Assembly: GCA_030267965.1 (NCBI GenBank)
Contig: BRYA01000646.1
Span: 1-64,000, forward strand
Direction: 5' to 3'
DNA: 64,000 nt
DNA from: Triparma columacea
Taxonomy: Eukaryota; Sar; Bolidophyceae; Parmales; Triparmaceae
Part shown: positions 1-10,525 of the stretch, one piece after another
How the letters are laid out: the number at the start of each line of letters is the position of its first letter
Numbering within the stretch: the stretch's first letter is position 1
Translations under genes and position numbers: made by a program
Notes under the pieces: generated by a model
Seen by the model: the letters and a program-made list of their open reading frames with translations, nothing else
What the model was told of the DNA's origin: nothing
Database searches by the model: none

Positions 1-2944
1 TCTTCACTCTCTCCATCAGCTGGTCTCCAAACCTCTTCCCATCCTGCTCCCTTGCTTCAGTGCTCTTCAGAATGTTGTCAAAGTAGTAAGCAGCATCAGT
101 TGCCACACCCAGGTGCTTGATTACACTCTTTTTGCTGGCAGCTTTTCCTAAACTCTCCTGTCTAATCACCAATACAACCTCCGTCTTATTCTGGTCTACC
201 TTGCAAAACTTTGCAGCTGTGAGATGCCTTTTGTGTTCTACTGTGATTACAAATGTCTTGTTGTTAACTCTGTGAATCACAAGCTGGGATTCAGCTTCAC
301 TTTTAAGGCCCCAGAAGAATGCTGCAACTTCCTTGTGGGATGTTCTCACAGTTATTGAAGTCTTTCCCCATCCCATTCCCTTCTCTGCCTTTATCAATGT
401 CTGCCCAGGCAACCCACTACTGATCTCTTGAGCTCCATCAATCTCATCAAAATGACTTTCAATCCCTGGTGCTCCCTCAATTGCAATCTCCTCAAGCTTT
501 TCAATGATCTGCTGCCTCTTGAAGGCATCAATCTCTTTGCTTCTATCAAATTTCTTCCTCAAGTCTGAGACTTGTGCAAGAAACCTTGGTGCAATTTTGT
601 TCATGATGGAAGAGTAAAAGACACCACCAAGGTCTACCTTTGTTGTGAAAGTGACTGATGTTTGTAGCACATCTCCAATAGGGTCAAGTGGCTCAAATAC
701 CCATACTGTATGAATCTTTACTAAAATATTACCAGCCTTTACAGAATAGTCTTTGTGTAATTCTTCTGTGTCTCTAACATCAATAATAACTTTGCCGTCA
801 TCTTGCTTGAACCAGGTAACTTTACTCCTACCATCACGTGGAGAAAAACCAGGAAGACCAAGCTCTCTCGTTGTCACGTAGTAGATGGTGTGGGGGTTTA
901 CTTTGATGACTTTCAAGAAGGTTATTCCATCTCTTTCTTTTGCATTCTTTGTGTCCTCTCGATTGTCTAGTTTTGAACATTCATAGGCAGCACACTCCTC
1001 CACACTAGCATCAACTACAGTTGTAGCTACCCCACTTACGACACTCTCCCCATCAACATGAACTAGCTTCATCTTGACCCTCTCATCAGGACTCTTCAAA
1101 TCATCAAAGTTTTCCTCCACCTTGCACTTCTCATAGAATTTCTTCCCCTTCCTAATCGCCACCTCCTCCTCCTTGGTATAATCTTGAGGTTCATTCTTGA
1201 TGATATTTGCAAGGTATTCCAGCGCAGCCCTGTCAATCTTGTCATCACTCTGGTGAAACTTCTTCCGCAATTCAAGCATGTTGCTTGCATACCCGGTTGA
1301 CAAGCGATTCATGACAAAACTTGGCACAGAGCCCTTGATGTCCACCTTAGAGGCAAATGTGACCCTAGTCTGGGGAACACCGCCAGTAGTTGTGAGTGCC
1401 TCAAACATCCAGGTAGTTGTTGCAGATGCAAGCACAGTCCGAGAGTTCATTGGGAAGTCTTTGTTTAGCATATCAGTGTCTTTGTACACTGTCCAACAGA
1501 CCTTGTCTCCCTCCTCCTTTTGCCAGCAAATAAAGCTTCTCCACTCCCTATCAGAAAGCCCTCGTACCCCAAGACTCCTCCTGTTTAAATAAAGCTGTGA
1601 GTGGCCATTCAATTTCTTTGTTTCGATCGCCTTGTACTTCTTCCCAAGCTTAGCCTGCCTCTCCCTTGAATCCTTGATGAACTCGTATGACACGCATTCT
1701 GCAAGTGAAGCATCGACAACAGCCTCGCATATCGCAATGCCTTGAGATTCTCCCTCAAGATGAATCAACTTAATCTTCACCCTGGGATCTGGACTCTTCA
1801 AATTCTTGAATTTCTTACTTGTCTTGCAATCCATGTAGAACTTCTTACCGTCGTTAATTAGCGCCTCTTCCTCGTCAGTGTAGTCCTGGATCTCGTTGTT
1901 GATGATATCCACTGTCTGCAGCAGCTTAAAGCCGTCAATCTCTTTGCTCTTGTCAAACTTCTTCCGCAATTCAATCATGTTGCTCGCTTGTCTGGTTGAC
2001 AAGCGATTCATGACAAAACTAGGCACAGAGCCCTTGATGTCCACCTTAGAAGCAAATGTGACTCTAGTCTGGTGAACACCGCCAGTAGTTGTGAGTGCCT
2101 CAAACATCCAGGTAAATGCTGCCGATGCAAGCACAGTCCCTGAGTCCATTGGGAAGTCTTTGTTTAGCATATCAGTGTCTTTGTACACTGTCCAACAGAC
2201 CTTGTCTCCCTCCTCCTTTTGCCAGCAAATAAAGCTTCTCCACTCCCTATCAGAAAGCCCTCGTACCCCAAGACTCCTCCTGTTTAAATAAAGCTGTGAG
2301 TGGCCATTCAATTTCTTTGTTTCGATCGCCTTGTACTTCTTCCCAAGCTTAGCCTGCCTCTCCCTTGAATCCTTGATGAACTCGTATGCAACACACTCTG
2401 CAACTGTTGCATCGACAACAGCCTCGACTATCCCAGTGCCTTGAGATTCTCCCTCAAGATGGATAAACTTCATTTTCACCCTGGGATCTGGACTCTTCAA
2501 ATTCTTGAATTTCTTGCTTGCATTGCACTTTGTGTAGAACTCCTTGCCGTCCCTCATAACTGCCTCCTCCTCCTCAGTGTAATCTTGTGGCTCGTTCTTA
2601 ATTATGTTGGTGAGCGCTTCTAGCGCAGCTCGGTCAATCTCCTCGTCAGTCTGGGTGGCTCCGCCCATGCTTACGAGGGACGCTTCGCTTCCCTCGGCTT
2701 TTTCCTCCACCGAATTTTCGTTGCCACCAAGGCCGTCAGGAGGATCGTCGACGCAAAAAACCCGTCCATTCTCCATATTATTGTCATCGATAGAATCAAT
2801 AACATCTTCAGGAGCACCGAATATCGCCTCGTTTGCCTCGCTGGCAAAGTCGATGCTTTTTCCGAGGTCCTGGAGGCCATTCTCGACGTCGCTGCTGGCT
2901 ACAATGTGCTTGTCCTCCTGCTGGGGGCTGTCTTTAGTGCTCAT
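1..2944 (-). CDS. Tandem START-like (SRPBCC) domain protein, C-terminus beyond window
   Basis: One uninterrupted frame reads from an ATG at 2944 to the left edge (about 981 residues) without a stop, so the gene is partial at its 3' end. The first ~115 residues are acidic and low in complexity. Then come at least three units of ~233 residues, each with a linker rich in DYT(E/D)EEE, a KFYxKC...LKSPDxRVK(M/I)K segment, EAVVDA(T/S)xAEC, and a lipid-domain-like C-terminal part ending near VTFASKVDIKGSVPSFVMNRLS. A fourth, more divergent unit begins near 460 and runs off the edge. The layout (VVDAxxEECAAYE, a central beta-rich part, a C-terminal helix) resembles START/Bet v1-like ligand-binding domains; that family call is inference. 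Units 1 and 2 are nearly identical at DNA level, the third has diverged. Ligand and role are unknown. The start is the first ATG; no intron is needed in the visible part. Confidence 0.72.
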   Translation of the reverse strand, partial: MSTKDSPQQEDKHIVASSDVENGLQDLGKSIDFASEANEAIFGAPEDVIDSIDDNNMENGRVFCVDDPPDGLGGNENSVEEKAEGSEASLVSMGGATQTDEEIDRAALEALTNIIKNEPQDYTEEEEAVMRDGKEFYTKCNASKKFKNLKSPDPRVKMKFIHLEGESQGTGIVEAVVDATVAECVAYEFIKDSRERQAKLGKKYKAIETKKLNGHSQLYLNRRSLGVRGLSDREWRSFICWQKEEGDKVCWTVYKDTDMLNKDFPMDSGTVLASAAFTWMFEALTTTGGVHQTRVTFASKVDIKGSVPSFVMNRLSTRQASNMIELRKKFDKSKEIDGFKLLQTVDIINNEIQDYTDEEEALINDGKKFYMDCKTSKKFKNLKSPDPRVKIKLIHLEGESQGIAICEAVVDASLAECVSYEFIKDSRERQAKLGKKYKAIETKKLNGHSQLYLNRRSLGVRGLSDREWRSFICWQKEEGDKVCWTVYKDTDMLNKDFPMNSRTVLASATTTWMFEALTTTGGVPQTRVTFASKVDIKGSVPSFVMNRLSTGYASNMLELRKKFHQSDDKIDRAALEYLANIIKNEPQDYTKEEEVAIRKGKKFYEKCKVEENFDDLKSPDERVKMKLVHVDGESVVSGVATTVVDASVEECAAYECSKLDNREDTKNAKERDGITFLKVIKVNPHTIYYVTTRELGLPGFSPRDGRSKVTWFKQDDGKVIIDVRDTEELHKDYSVKAGNILVKIHTVWVFEPLDPIGDVLQTSVTFTTKVDLGGVFYSSIMNKIAPRFLAQVSDLRKKFDRSKEIDAFKRQQIIEKLEEIAIEGAPGIESHFDEIDGAQEISSGLPGQTLIKAEKGMGWGKTSITVRTSHKEVAAFFWGLKSEAESQLVIHRVNNKTFVITVEHKRHLTAAKFCKVDQNKTEVVLVIRQESLGKAASKKSVIKHLGVATDAAYYFDNILKSTEAREQDGKRFGDQLMERVK
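1289..2388. repeat. Two near-identical in-gene repeat units, period 699 bp
   Basis: The segment 1289-1689 reappears at 1988-2388 with a constant offset of 699 bp. 1448-1689 and 2147-2388 are identical over 242 bp, including synonymous positions, while the preceding ~120 bp differ at about five sites. The period is a multiple of three, so the repeat keeps the reading frame of the START-like protein. Identity at silent sites points to recent duplication or gene conversion. Confidence 0.9.
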
Positions 2945-3737
2945 TTTGACACCCAAATGGATTTTCTTGCTGTATAACGTTGCGTAAGGGCAAAGGGAGG
3001 GGCAGGACGGTATTAATATTGGGCTAGTTGGGCATTTCGTGCAATTTCGTCCCAGTTCCAAGACTTGTTGGCATGGCCCCCTGTCTAACCGCCCGCACAA
3101 CTGCCTTGGGATGCCCAAATTCGCTCAAATAAGTAACACGTCAAAATCCACAACACCCAAACGCACGCTCTACTCCGAGAGCAATAACGTAGGTCTTCAA
3201 AATTCACTACAAGAACGTCCTGCTTTCAAATAAAGGGCCTCGCCCTGACTCCTCGGTCGGGGCTGGCAAGCATCTCCTCAGAGATTGTCTACACTTATAT
3301 ACACCCATAAATACTCAAGTATATACCTCTATATTCCCCTTCAACTCACCAATTTTACGATCGGTGTTTCTCAGTGTAAGTAAAATCTTTGAGAACCCCT
3401 CCAAACAAGCCCCAAATTCGGACCCCCTTTCCTGTCCCTCTCTGTTCCCTGTCCCCATTCTTCTCCCCTCCCCTCCCCTCTTTGTTGCTGTTGTTGCTCC
3501 TCATTCCCGTCTCTCTCCTCTTTCTTCTCTCTCTCTCCCTCTCACACCCCCCTTCTTTTGGATTTTGGTTTTTTCTCGGTCTTTCTCGGTCTTCGGTCTT
3601 TTCGGTCTTGCTACTTTCCCATTTTTCTCCTCTTCTCTTCCCCCTTTTTAAGATCTGAAGGTACCTTCCGCACCGCGCTGTCAAGACACCCCAAAAATTC
3701 GGAAAGGCCAAGCGACTGCCTTGAACAACAACAAAAT
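2945..3737. other. Intergenic, divergent promoter region with pyrimidine tract
   Basis: This lies between the START-like gene (leftwards) and the FAM173-like gene (rightwards). An A/T-rich stretch at about 3288-3345 has several TATA-like words (ttatatacac, agtatatacc). A long C/T-rich tract follows at about 3425-3655 and probably lies in the 5' leader of the rightward gene. Open frames inside the tract encode only low-complexity P/S/L or R/E/K sequence and are not called as genes. Confidence 0.5.
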
Positions 3738-4653
3738 ATGAAATCGACAGCTGTACCGGATCCGGGGGTCTCGCCAGTTCCTTTCTATTGCTTGGCTGCC
3801 ATCACAGCTACTGGTAAGCTGGTGGGATGCAAGCAACAATGTTTTTTGTGGGAGAAGAAAATGGGCGCTTCGCCTTCCTAACCAATCTTTCCTCCCGCAG
3901 CAACAATTGCGCTTTCTCCCTTCCTCCTTACTCCAATGCTCCCGAGGCGGATATTTGGTGCTCTTCCTTACCAGCACACTCCCCGGGATAAGCTCAACTC
4001 GGCTTTCAAACTGCTGTCGAAACATGGTCTCTCCCCTGAGTCTTCAAGTTCGCACTCAAAGCGTCTCAAGTTCGTTGACTTGGGATCTGGAGCAGGCGAA
4101 GCAGTTCTTATGGCATCACGTAAGGGCTTTGATGCTCTTGGTGTGGGTGAGTTTAAGTCAACCAAGCGAGTGAGGGCACACTCAACCCATCCCACAACCA
4201 TCTCACCTATCGATTTTCGTTTCGCTCGTCGCAGAGATCAACCCCACCCTGCTTGCCATTTCGCATGCATCGCGCCTTTTCACTCAAACTTCTCCTGGCG
4301 TTGCACGATTTTCATCCTCAAACCTTCTCACTCTCCCTTACTCGAGTTTTGATGTCATCTTTCTCTTTGGCGTCAAGCCCCTCCTCTCCCAGCTCGAGCC
4401 AAAATTAATAAGCGAAGTCAAGCCCAGTGGGCACCTGCTTTTGTATAGGTTTACATTACCATCCACTCCCGATTACAAGAAGAAATATGAAATAGTCGAT
4501 AGGTGAGAATAGACGCCCTCGAGTAGACGTTCTCGAATCGAAGGGCTCACTATCCAACTGCGCCTTCAAACTGACACAATCCTCTCCGCGACTCGCTTCG
4601 CTCGCCGCAGGGATGGAGAATTGACGCTGTACAGGAGAGTAAATGAGACATAA
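3738..4653 (+). CDS. FAM173/ATPSCKMT-like protein lysine methyltransferase
   Basis: Four exons: 3738-3813, 3901-4146, 4235-4502 and 4611-4653, giving 210 residues. All donors are GTAAG or GTGAG, acceptors end in GCAG, and phases agree. The N-terminus has a hydrophobic stretch (TATIALSPFLL) followed by PxxTPRDKL and the SAM-binding motif FVDLGSGAGEAVL. Across the second intron the frame gives GVEINPTLL, and further on VIFLFGVKPLL and GHLLLYRF. This order (hydrophobic segment, VDLGSGDGR-like motif I, GxExNP motif) is typical of the FAM173 family, known in animals as mitochondrial lysine methyltransferases acting on ATP synthase subunit c or the ADP/ATP carrier. Length (~200) fits the family. 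The methylated substrate here is inferred only. The end lies 62 bp from the convergent CFA synthase gene. Confidence 0.85.
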
Positions 4654-4715
4654 TTAAAAATTGAGCACAAAATAGAGCCAACGCATCATAATTATTGTTG
4701 TTTTGTGCTTTTGTT

Positions 4716-7700
4716 TCACTTATCCCCCAAAGTTACCATGCAGCTGCTAATCCTACTCTGCCTTGTCCTCTCCTTCCCAAACACCAATATTTGACAGTGT
4801 TCGGTCTCGCTACAAAAACCTGCCTCACAATAGGTGAGGTAGTAATTCCAGCTCCTTACGAAGCGGTCGTCGAACCCCGCCTTGCGAACCTCTTCCTCGT
4901 TGCGGTTGAATCTCTTTCTCCATTCACGCAAGGTTTCGGCGTAGTGGACGCCAATATTGTCGATCCTAAGGAGACTCAGGCAGCTCGTCTGGTACGCGGC
5001 GTCGACTAGCGAATGGAGACTCGGGCAGCAGGATCCAGGGAAGATCATCGAGTTGATATAGTCTGCGGCCCTGCGGTAGTACTCGTACCTAGCTTCTGGG
5101 GTCGTGATGGCCTCCATGACGAGGACACCGTCGGACGTCATGACCATCTGGACGGCCTCGAAGAACTCGGGGAGGTGACTGTGGCCGACGGCCTCAATCA
5201 TCTCGCAGCTTACGACCCTATCAAAGGCGTGTGCGCTGTCCGGATTCTTGGAAAATGTGCGGTAGTCAACGATCTCAAACGTGATTAGGTGAGAAAGTCC
5301 AGCAGCTTCTACCCTCTCGGTTGCCAGTTTGCACTGCTCTACGCTCAGTGTGATCCCGTGCACTTTGCATCCATACTTTCTTGCGGCGTGGATCGATAAC
5401 CCTCCCCAGCCGAAGCCAATGTCGAGCAGACGGCTCGCGGGTGAAAGATCGAGGCGAGAGCATAAGAGGTCTAACTTGCGTTTTTGAGCATCCTCGAGCG
5501 TACCGCCGAAGGTTAGAGGCCCACTCGGGTTGGGTCGGAAGATGTCGTAGACGGCACTTGAATACATCATGGTTTCTTTGTCAAGGAACGTTGCGAAAAG
5601 GTTGTTGCTGAGGTCGTAGTGCGCATGAATGTTACTCTTGGAACCACCAAACTCAGTGTTGTCCATAAAGAGCAAGAACCTGAGATAGTCGAGGGCCCTT
5701 CCGATGGCGCTGAGGAAGAGGCCGGCCCCATTCACGAGAGGGGAATTGAGCTTGTGCGAAGCGATAGCCTTGGTGTGTGTCAGAGTTTCGTCCCGGTTGT
5801 CTACGAAGAGGAGGAACATTCGGGTCAGTCCCGAAGGGTCGCCAACGAGGCTTGAAATCTCCGATTCGTTCACTGAGACCTCCTGGAGGAGAGTGGGCAC
5901 GAGCGTCGGTTTAGGAGAAGTAGCCCCCTCAGCGTCGCCACGCGAGGGCAGAGGCTGAACGGTGAAGAAGCCCTTGATGTAACTTCGGGCCAACCCCATG
6001 TCAAGGCCTATCGCAACGTCAACGAACCACCATTCGTCAAATACACGGACGCGAACGGGGTAGCTCGAAGAGGATGAACTCGTGGCTGAACCATCCCCAT
6101 ACTGTGAGGGGGACATTGGCGAGGAGGGTGAGCTGAGGCACGGACTTGCGATTGTCCACGCCATGAGCTAAATGAGTCACCTCGAGGTCGCAAGTCAAAG
6201 GCTATAGTGTTTACCAAAGGTTGCATTAAGAATTGAACCCCTTTCTCACCTCAATCGTGGACCCGTCTGGTAAGTCGAGGATGAGCTTTCCCTTTACAAT
6301 CGACTTGATCAAAAACCTGTTTACAAGGTACTTACACAACCTGATGGGCAATGTAGTGATGAGAAAGGAGAGCGCGGAAGGTTTTGGAGGCACGTAGAGG
6401 TCGGGGGGTTTTAGAGGCTGAATTGTGCCCTCGTCAGAGGAGGGCGACATGAGATTGGCAACCTCCAACCCTGAACGAAGGCCGTCTTCGTGGAATCCGA
6501 ATCCCATCCAAGCCCCACAGAAAAAGAGGTTGTTGTTGGCTCTGTTGAGTATACGAATCTTTGCAGTCGCGGCGAGCGTCGACCTCGTGAACTGGGGGTG
6601 TGAGAGGTTGAAGACCCCGTGGACGGTCTTTGGATCGGGGGGGTTGCGAGGATTTAGTGAGACGAAGAAGTTTGCTTTCGTCTTAAGGGACTGCAGCTTG
6701 TTTAACCAGTAAGTAACAAAGGACGACTTCATCCTCGGCCCCTCGTTGTCGTTGAAACACAGGCCATTGACAAGCAAATCGGTAACCCCTAGGCAATTCC
6801 AGCTCGCCCAGGCGGACCTTCGAGAAGGCATGAGGGCCGGGTCGCTGTGGAGGATCACGGAATTCTGAGAGGAGAGGCTGGGTGTCAGTGCATGGGACAT
6901 GATGTTGAAACATTGATTGTTTGCTTTCTCTGGACTTACCTGCTCGTACTTGACCGCCTCGAGCACCTGCTTTGTTTCCGCGTCCACGCAGCTGGAAGAG
7001 AGCATCTTGGCGGCAAGAGAGGGGGGGCACGCGAACACAACTTGGTCAAAAGTGCCGAGGGACCTCGCGTTCGAGATAACTTCCCAGAGCTCTCCTTCGC
7101 CGTCTGCGGGTCGAACCTTGGTAACCTCAGTGCTTGTGTGTACGGTAACTTCGTTGGAAATGAGAGCTTGGTGAAGAGAGCGAACGTAGGTAGCCGATCG
7201 GCCGCCAATGGTTAGCCACTTGGGACGGTCGAAAATCTGGAGCATCTTGTGGTTGAGGAGGAAGAGACAGAGCTGCTCGACGGGGAAGGAGAGGACGTCA
7301 GAGAGGGACGCCGACCAAAGGGCTGCGGCGAGCGGGTGGGCGAGCGAGAGGGCGAGAGGCGAGCGAAGCAATCCACAGAAAGGGTTGCGTTAGCTAGGAA
7401 GTTCAGACACCTCCTGCCTCCCCCCCGCTCATATTCACCTGCCATCATTGGAAGGAGGTAATTCGTCGAAAAAACCTCAGGATATTTGTGTGCCTTCAGG
7501 TACTCGCGGGTAGTCATCTGCCGGATTGGCGATTCCGGGGGTTGTTCGAGGAGTTTGGGGAGATTTGTGTTGAAACGGATTATGGAGAAGAGGAAGACGT
7601 AGAAGGAGGGGGAGAAGAGGTTGGAAACCTGGCAGAGGGGGCTGGCTGAGGAGAACTCGAAGTGACGCGAAGTGGGGGGGGAGGAGGAGGTGGATGATTG

Positions 7701-8456
7701 GGAAATTGAGAGGCTAATGGGAGAGGGGAGAGGGGAGAGGGGGGAGAGGGGCGAGGGGCGAGGGGCGGGATGTTCTTAGGGTCAGTTTGACGTCCTTTTT
7801 TATCAGTCACATTATCATTAGTACGCCGCTTTCTTACTATACGCCCTTTCCATCTTAAACCCGAAACGTCGTCTCCCTTCATCTCACCTCATGTCGCTGT
7901 CAATAGTGGGCACGTCCAAGCGCTCAAGGAGGCTAATGAGGTTGGGGTAATTCTCCCGATTCATGACCATAAACCCGACATCCACGGCCGTCTCGCCGGA
8001 GCCATCGGTCGAAGATGGGTCGGGCACGACGACAGTGTGGGCATGACCACCAAGGGAGAAAGACTTTTCCAACAAAGTTACAGAGAAAGACTTTGAGAGG
8101 GAAAGAGAAAATGCGCAGCCGAGACCTGTGAAGAGGATGGTGATTGTTAAGTTTCAATACGACGTGTGTGAAGATTTGGGTTAATGAGGCTTAAGCAGGG
8201 CTTAAATAGGGCAAAGCAAAGGCTTAACAGGGCTTCAACAGGGCAAAAACGTCTCACCTGAGATACCACTTCCAACGACTGCGATGGACTTCTTTTTGTG
8301 AGTCTTTTTATCCTCCTTTGTGGTTTTTAATGCTACCTCATTACAAGATTCGGGATCCATATAGATTAAAGGGGTGGCTTTAGATGGAAGTATGGGAAGA
8401 AAGCGATTGAGGGGAATCCAGACAAGTGCAATTAAGATCCAGATAACAAATGTCAT
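4716..8456 (-). CDS. Fused FAD amine oxidase / cyclopropane-fatty-acid synthase
   Basis: Six exons, read leftwards: 8258-8456, 7888-8125, 7439-7713, 7322-6940, 6250-6864 and 4716-6101; phases agree and give 1031 residues. An N-terminal membrane segment (VIWILIALVWIPL) precedes the FAD dinucleotide motif AVVGSGISGLGCA (~58-70). Amine-oxidase features follow: GGHAHTV, DVGFMVMN, NHKMLQIFDRPKWLTIGGRS and a C-terminal FCGAWMGFGFHEDGLRSG. From ~570 on comes the CFA synthase half: HYDLSNNLF (~731), SAM motif LLDIGFGWGG (~795), GITLSVEQ and EMIEAVGH (~870). CFA synthases transfer a methylene from SAM to an acyl double bond in phospholipid; the flavin half presumably oxidises the acyl chain or the product. 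Plants and fungi have the same two-domain fusion. A Ser-rich linker joins the halves. It is divergent from the DUF1365 gene with 73 bp between start codons. Exon 3 has a low-complexity start, so its acceptor (7714-7715) is the weakest junction. Confidence 0.88.
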
Positions 8457-8529
8457 TAAAATCGTGACTCCAAAAAGAGAAGGAGTGCTGGCACAAACTA
8501 AAATAATGAGAGGTGTGATTCACAGGAAC
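8457..8529. promoter_or_regulatory. Short bidirectional promoter/leader between CFA fusion and DUF1365 genes
   Basis: Only 73 bp separate the two divergent start codons, so both transcripts must begin here or inside the neighbour's first exon. No clear TATA box is seen. The spacing suggests shared regulation of the two lipid genes (inference). Confidence 0.5.
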
Positions 8530-9844
8530 ATGGTATATTCACAGAAGCTGAGCGCATCGTTAGGTATCACTGCGTTGTTATTGGGAGGTACCGCTGTGGG
8601 TTTAGGTTTGTGGATAACAAGGTTGAGGAAGGGTGACAAGAATCGAGATAAAGAATGGGATGAATGCGCAATTTATAGGGGGATGATTCAGCATATGAGG
8701 GGTTCGAAAGGGTTAATGCATAAATTTGGGTACCCCATCTTCTTTGCGTACATGGATGTGGATAAACTGCCCAGAATTGTGCCCAATTCCTTCTGCGGGC
8801 TGTGGAGGTGGAAAGAGGGGGAGCACTTGAGGAACGGAGAGGGAGGGGTGGGGAGCTTAGGGGAAAGAATAAGGCGTCTAGTGAGAGAGCGGACTGATGG
8901 AAGATGTGAGACTGACGGTTGTAAGGTTTTTCTATTGACAAACTTGGAGTAAGTTAGTGTGGTTAGAAGTGTGGCAGGGGGTGGCTTATGTGGCGGAGGG
9001 TGGCGTCCGTGAGTGTGTGTGTGCGTGGGAGGGTTGAAACTAACACAGTCCCTTTCCATTCCCTACTCTATCCCACAACAACTACTTCCTCCAAAGGTAC
9101 TTTGGCTATGTTTTCAATCCAGTGAGCTTCTATTATATTTTCGATGGCTCGAAAAACCTCAAGTGCGTCGTAGCAGAGGTCTCAAACACCCCGTGGCTCG
9201 AGCAGCACTCGTACGTTCTCCATCAACACTCCTCTGACATCTCTAGGTCCAAGAGACTTGCATCTGGGGATGGACTCAACTTCCTGTTTCTCAAGAAGTT
9301 TCACGTGTCCCCGTTCCACGGCATGGAATACGTGTACGACTGGGACTTCAGCGCACCTGGGGAAAGGTGTAGAGTCGTGACGAGGATGAGGGGAGGGGGG
9401 GGGAAGGTCGAGTTCGTCGCTAATTTCGACCTCAAGAGGCAAAGGTGAGGGGGGAAAGGAGTGATGATATAGTGGACCGAGGAGTGAACCGAGGAGTGGA
9501 CCGAGGAATGAAGCAATGAGACTTAGTCAATTGACATTGCCAACGAAGACTGCACACAAGAGGAACAGCGACGACTTATGAACGACACAAACCACCTCTA
9601 AATCACTTCCTTTGCTCCTCGCCTGCTCCTCTCCTCACCCGCTTCTCTTAGGTTCGGGGCGCTGCCGCTGGTTCGGGAGCTCGTCCGGCTGCCGTTCTAC
9701 TGCGCCCTCATCCAGTTTTGGATCCACGTTGAGGCAGCGAAGCTATACTTCAAGGGAGCCACGTTCTTCCCGCACCCGACGGGACTAGAGACGAAGGCTA
9801 GCAGAGCTATAGCGAAGGTAACAGGCTTGTTGGGGATGGCATAG
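8530..9844 (+). CDS. DUF1365 family protein
   Basis: Three exons: 8530-8948, 9097-9444 and 9652-9844, giving 319 residues. The chosen ATG is the one directly before a single N-terminal membrane anchor (ITALLLGGTAVGLGLWI). The frame stays open upstream to an ATG at 8374, but that would overlap the divergent gene. Diagnostic family sequence runs across the first intron as LTNLEYFGYVFNPVSFYYIFD, where bacterial DUF1365 proteins have a LGYVFNPVSF core. Further features are VAEVSNTPW, FHVSPFHGMEY and a C-terminal segment ending FFPHPTG. In bacteria DUF1365 genes commonly sit beside an FAD amine oxidase gene and a CFA synthase gene; here the fused pair is the divergent neighbour. Biochemical role is unknown; participation in acyl-chain modification is inference. 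The last codons are uncertain: a further intron at AAG|GTAACA joining 9902 is possible. Confidence 0.86.
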
Positions 9845-10525
9845 AGTACAGGTTTGAATGCGCCTTCTTTATGTTGACTGTTCATGTTTATTTTTCCCCA
9901 GCTTAGAAATCCTCAAGTAAGTTAACTCATTTGTCATAACAATTGCGAAGACTTGGCGCTGTATCCGCGGGTCTCTACGACACGGCAATTTTTGGAACTT
10001 TTTCGATTTGACTATCACAATAACATTATTATTTCTAATAATTTCAATTCGTATTAATTGATCACATATGTGCCTATTGTACACAATTTGTAAATGAGAA
10101 AGTTAAAAATAACTTTTCAATGATTGAAACTTTGTAATAATTCAAAATCAATTTAATGAATGATTATCAAATATATATTTAAAGTTGCAATGAATATTAT
10201 AAAATTTATGTCTCATAAACAATATCCAAAATAAATCAATCTGTTTCAGATTATATAAAAGGTCAAATTCGAAGTATTTGATCATATTGAAATCATAAAT
10301 ATGAATTCAAAGACAGTCTACTTGTTTTTGAACAATTTCCAAAAAAGTTTGGAAAAAATTCCGCCGGACCTTTACAGTACTTTTGTGGAGTAATTGATAC
10401 TTGCTACGGTGCGACTGATCGAAAGATAAAGTAATACCTCCAAGAAAGACGCTACGAACTCAATTCTTCTCAAATCCTTCACGAGTCATCCACTTCCTTT
10501 GTCCAACTTCAGCCCCTCCAACCAG
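9845..10525. other. AT-rich intergenic island
   Basis: From about 9985 to 10340 the sequence is strikingly A+T-rich compared with the rest of the window, with runs such as aataacattattatttc and aatatatatttaaag. No coding frame of note, no tRNA fold and no clear terminal inverted repeats were seen. The edges return to normal composition near 9960 and 10400. The last ~100 bp should hold the promoter of the hydroxylase gene. Confidence 0.6.

Noticed and set aside
3355..3711. Overlapping open frames on both strands in the C/T tract
   Set aside because: They encode only low-complexity sequence from a simple pyrimidine tract and have no homology; this is upstream leader of the FAM173-like gene.
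4716..6164. Separate CFA synthase gene starting at its own ATG (6164)
   Set aside because: The upstream amine-oxidase exon ends at a GTGAG donor in the right phase, and the same two-domain fusion is known in plants and fungi, so a single gene is preferred.
8374..8529. Earlier ATG for the DUF1365 gene
   Set aside because: It would overlap the first exon of the divergent gene and place a polar stretch before the membrane anchor; the ATG at 8530 fits better.
10499..10525. Upstream start of the FAD hydroxylase
   Set aside because: There is no ATG in this stretch; the first is at 10526, directly before the FAD motif.
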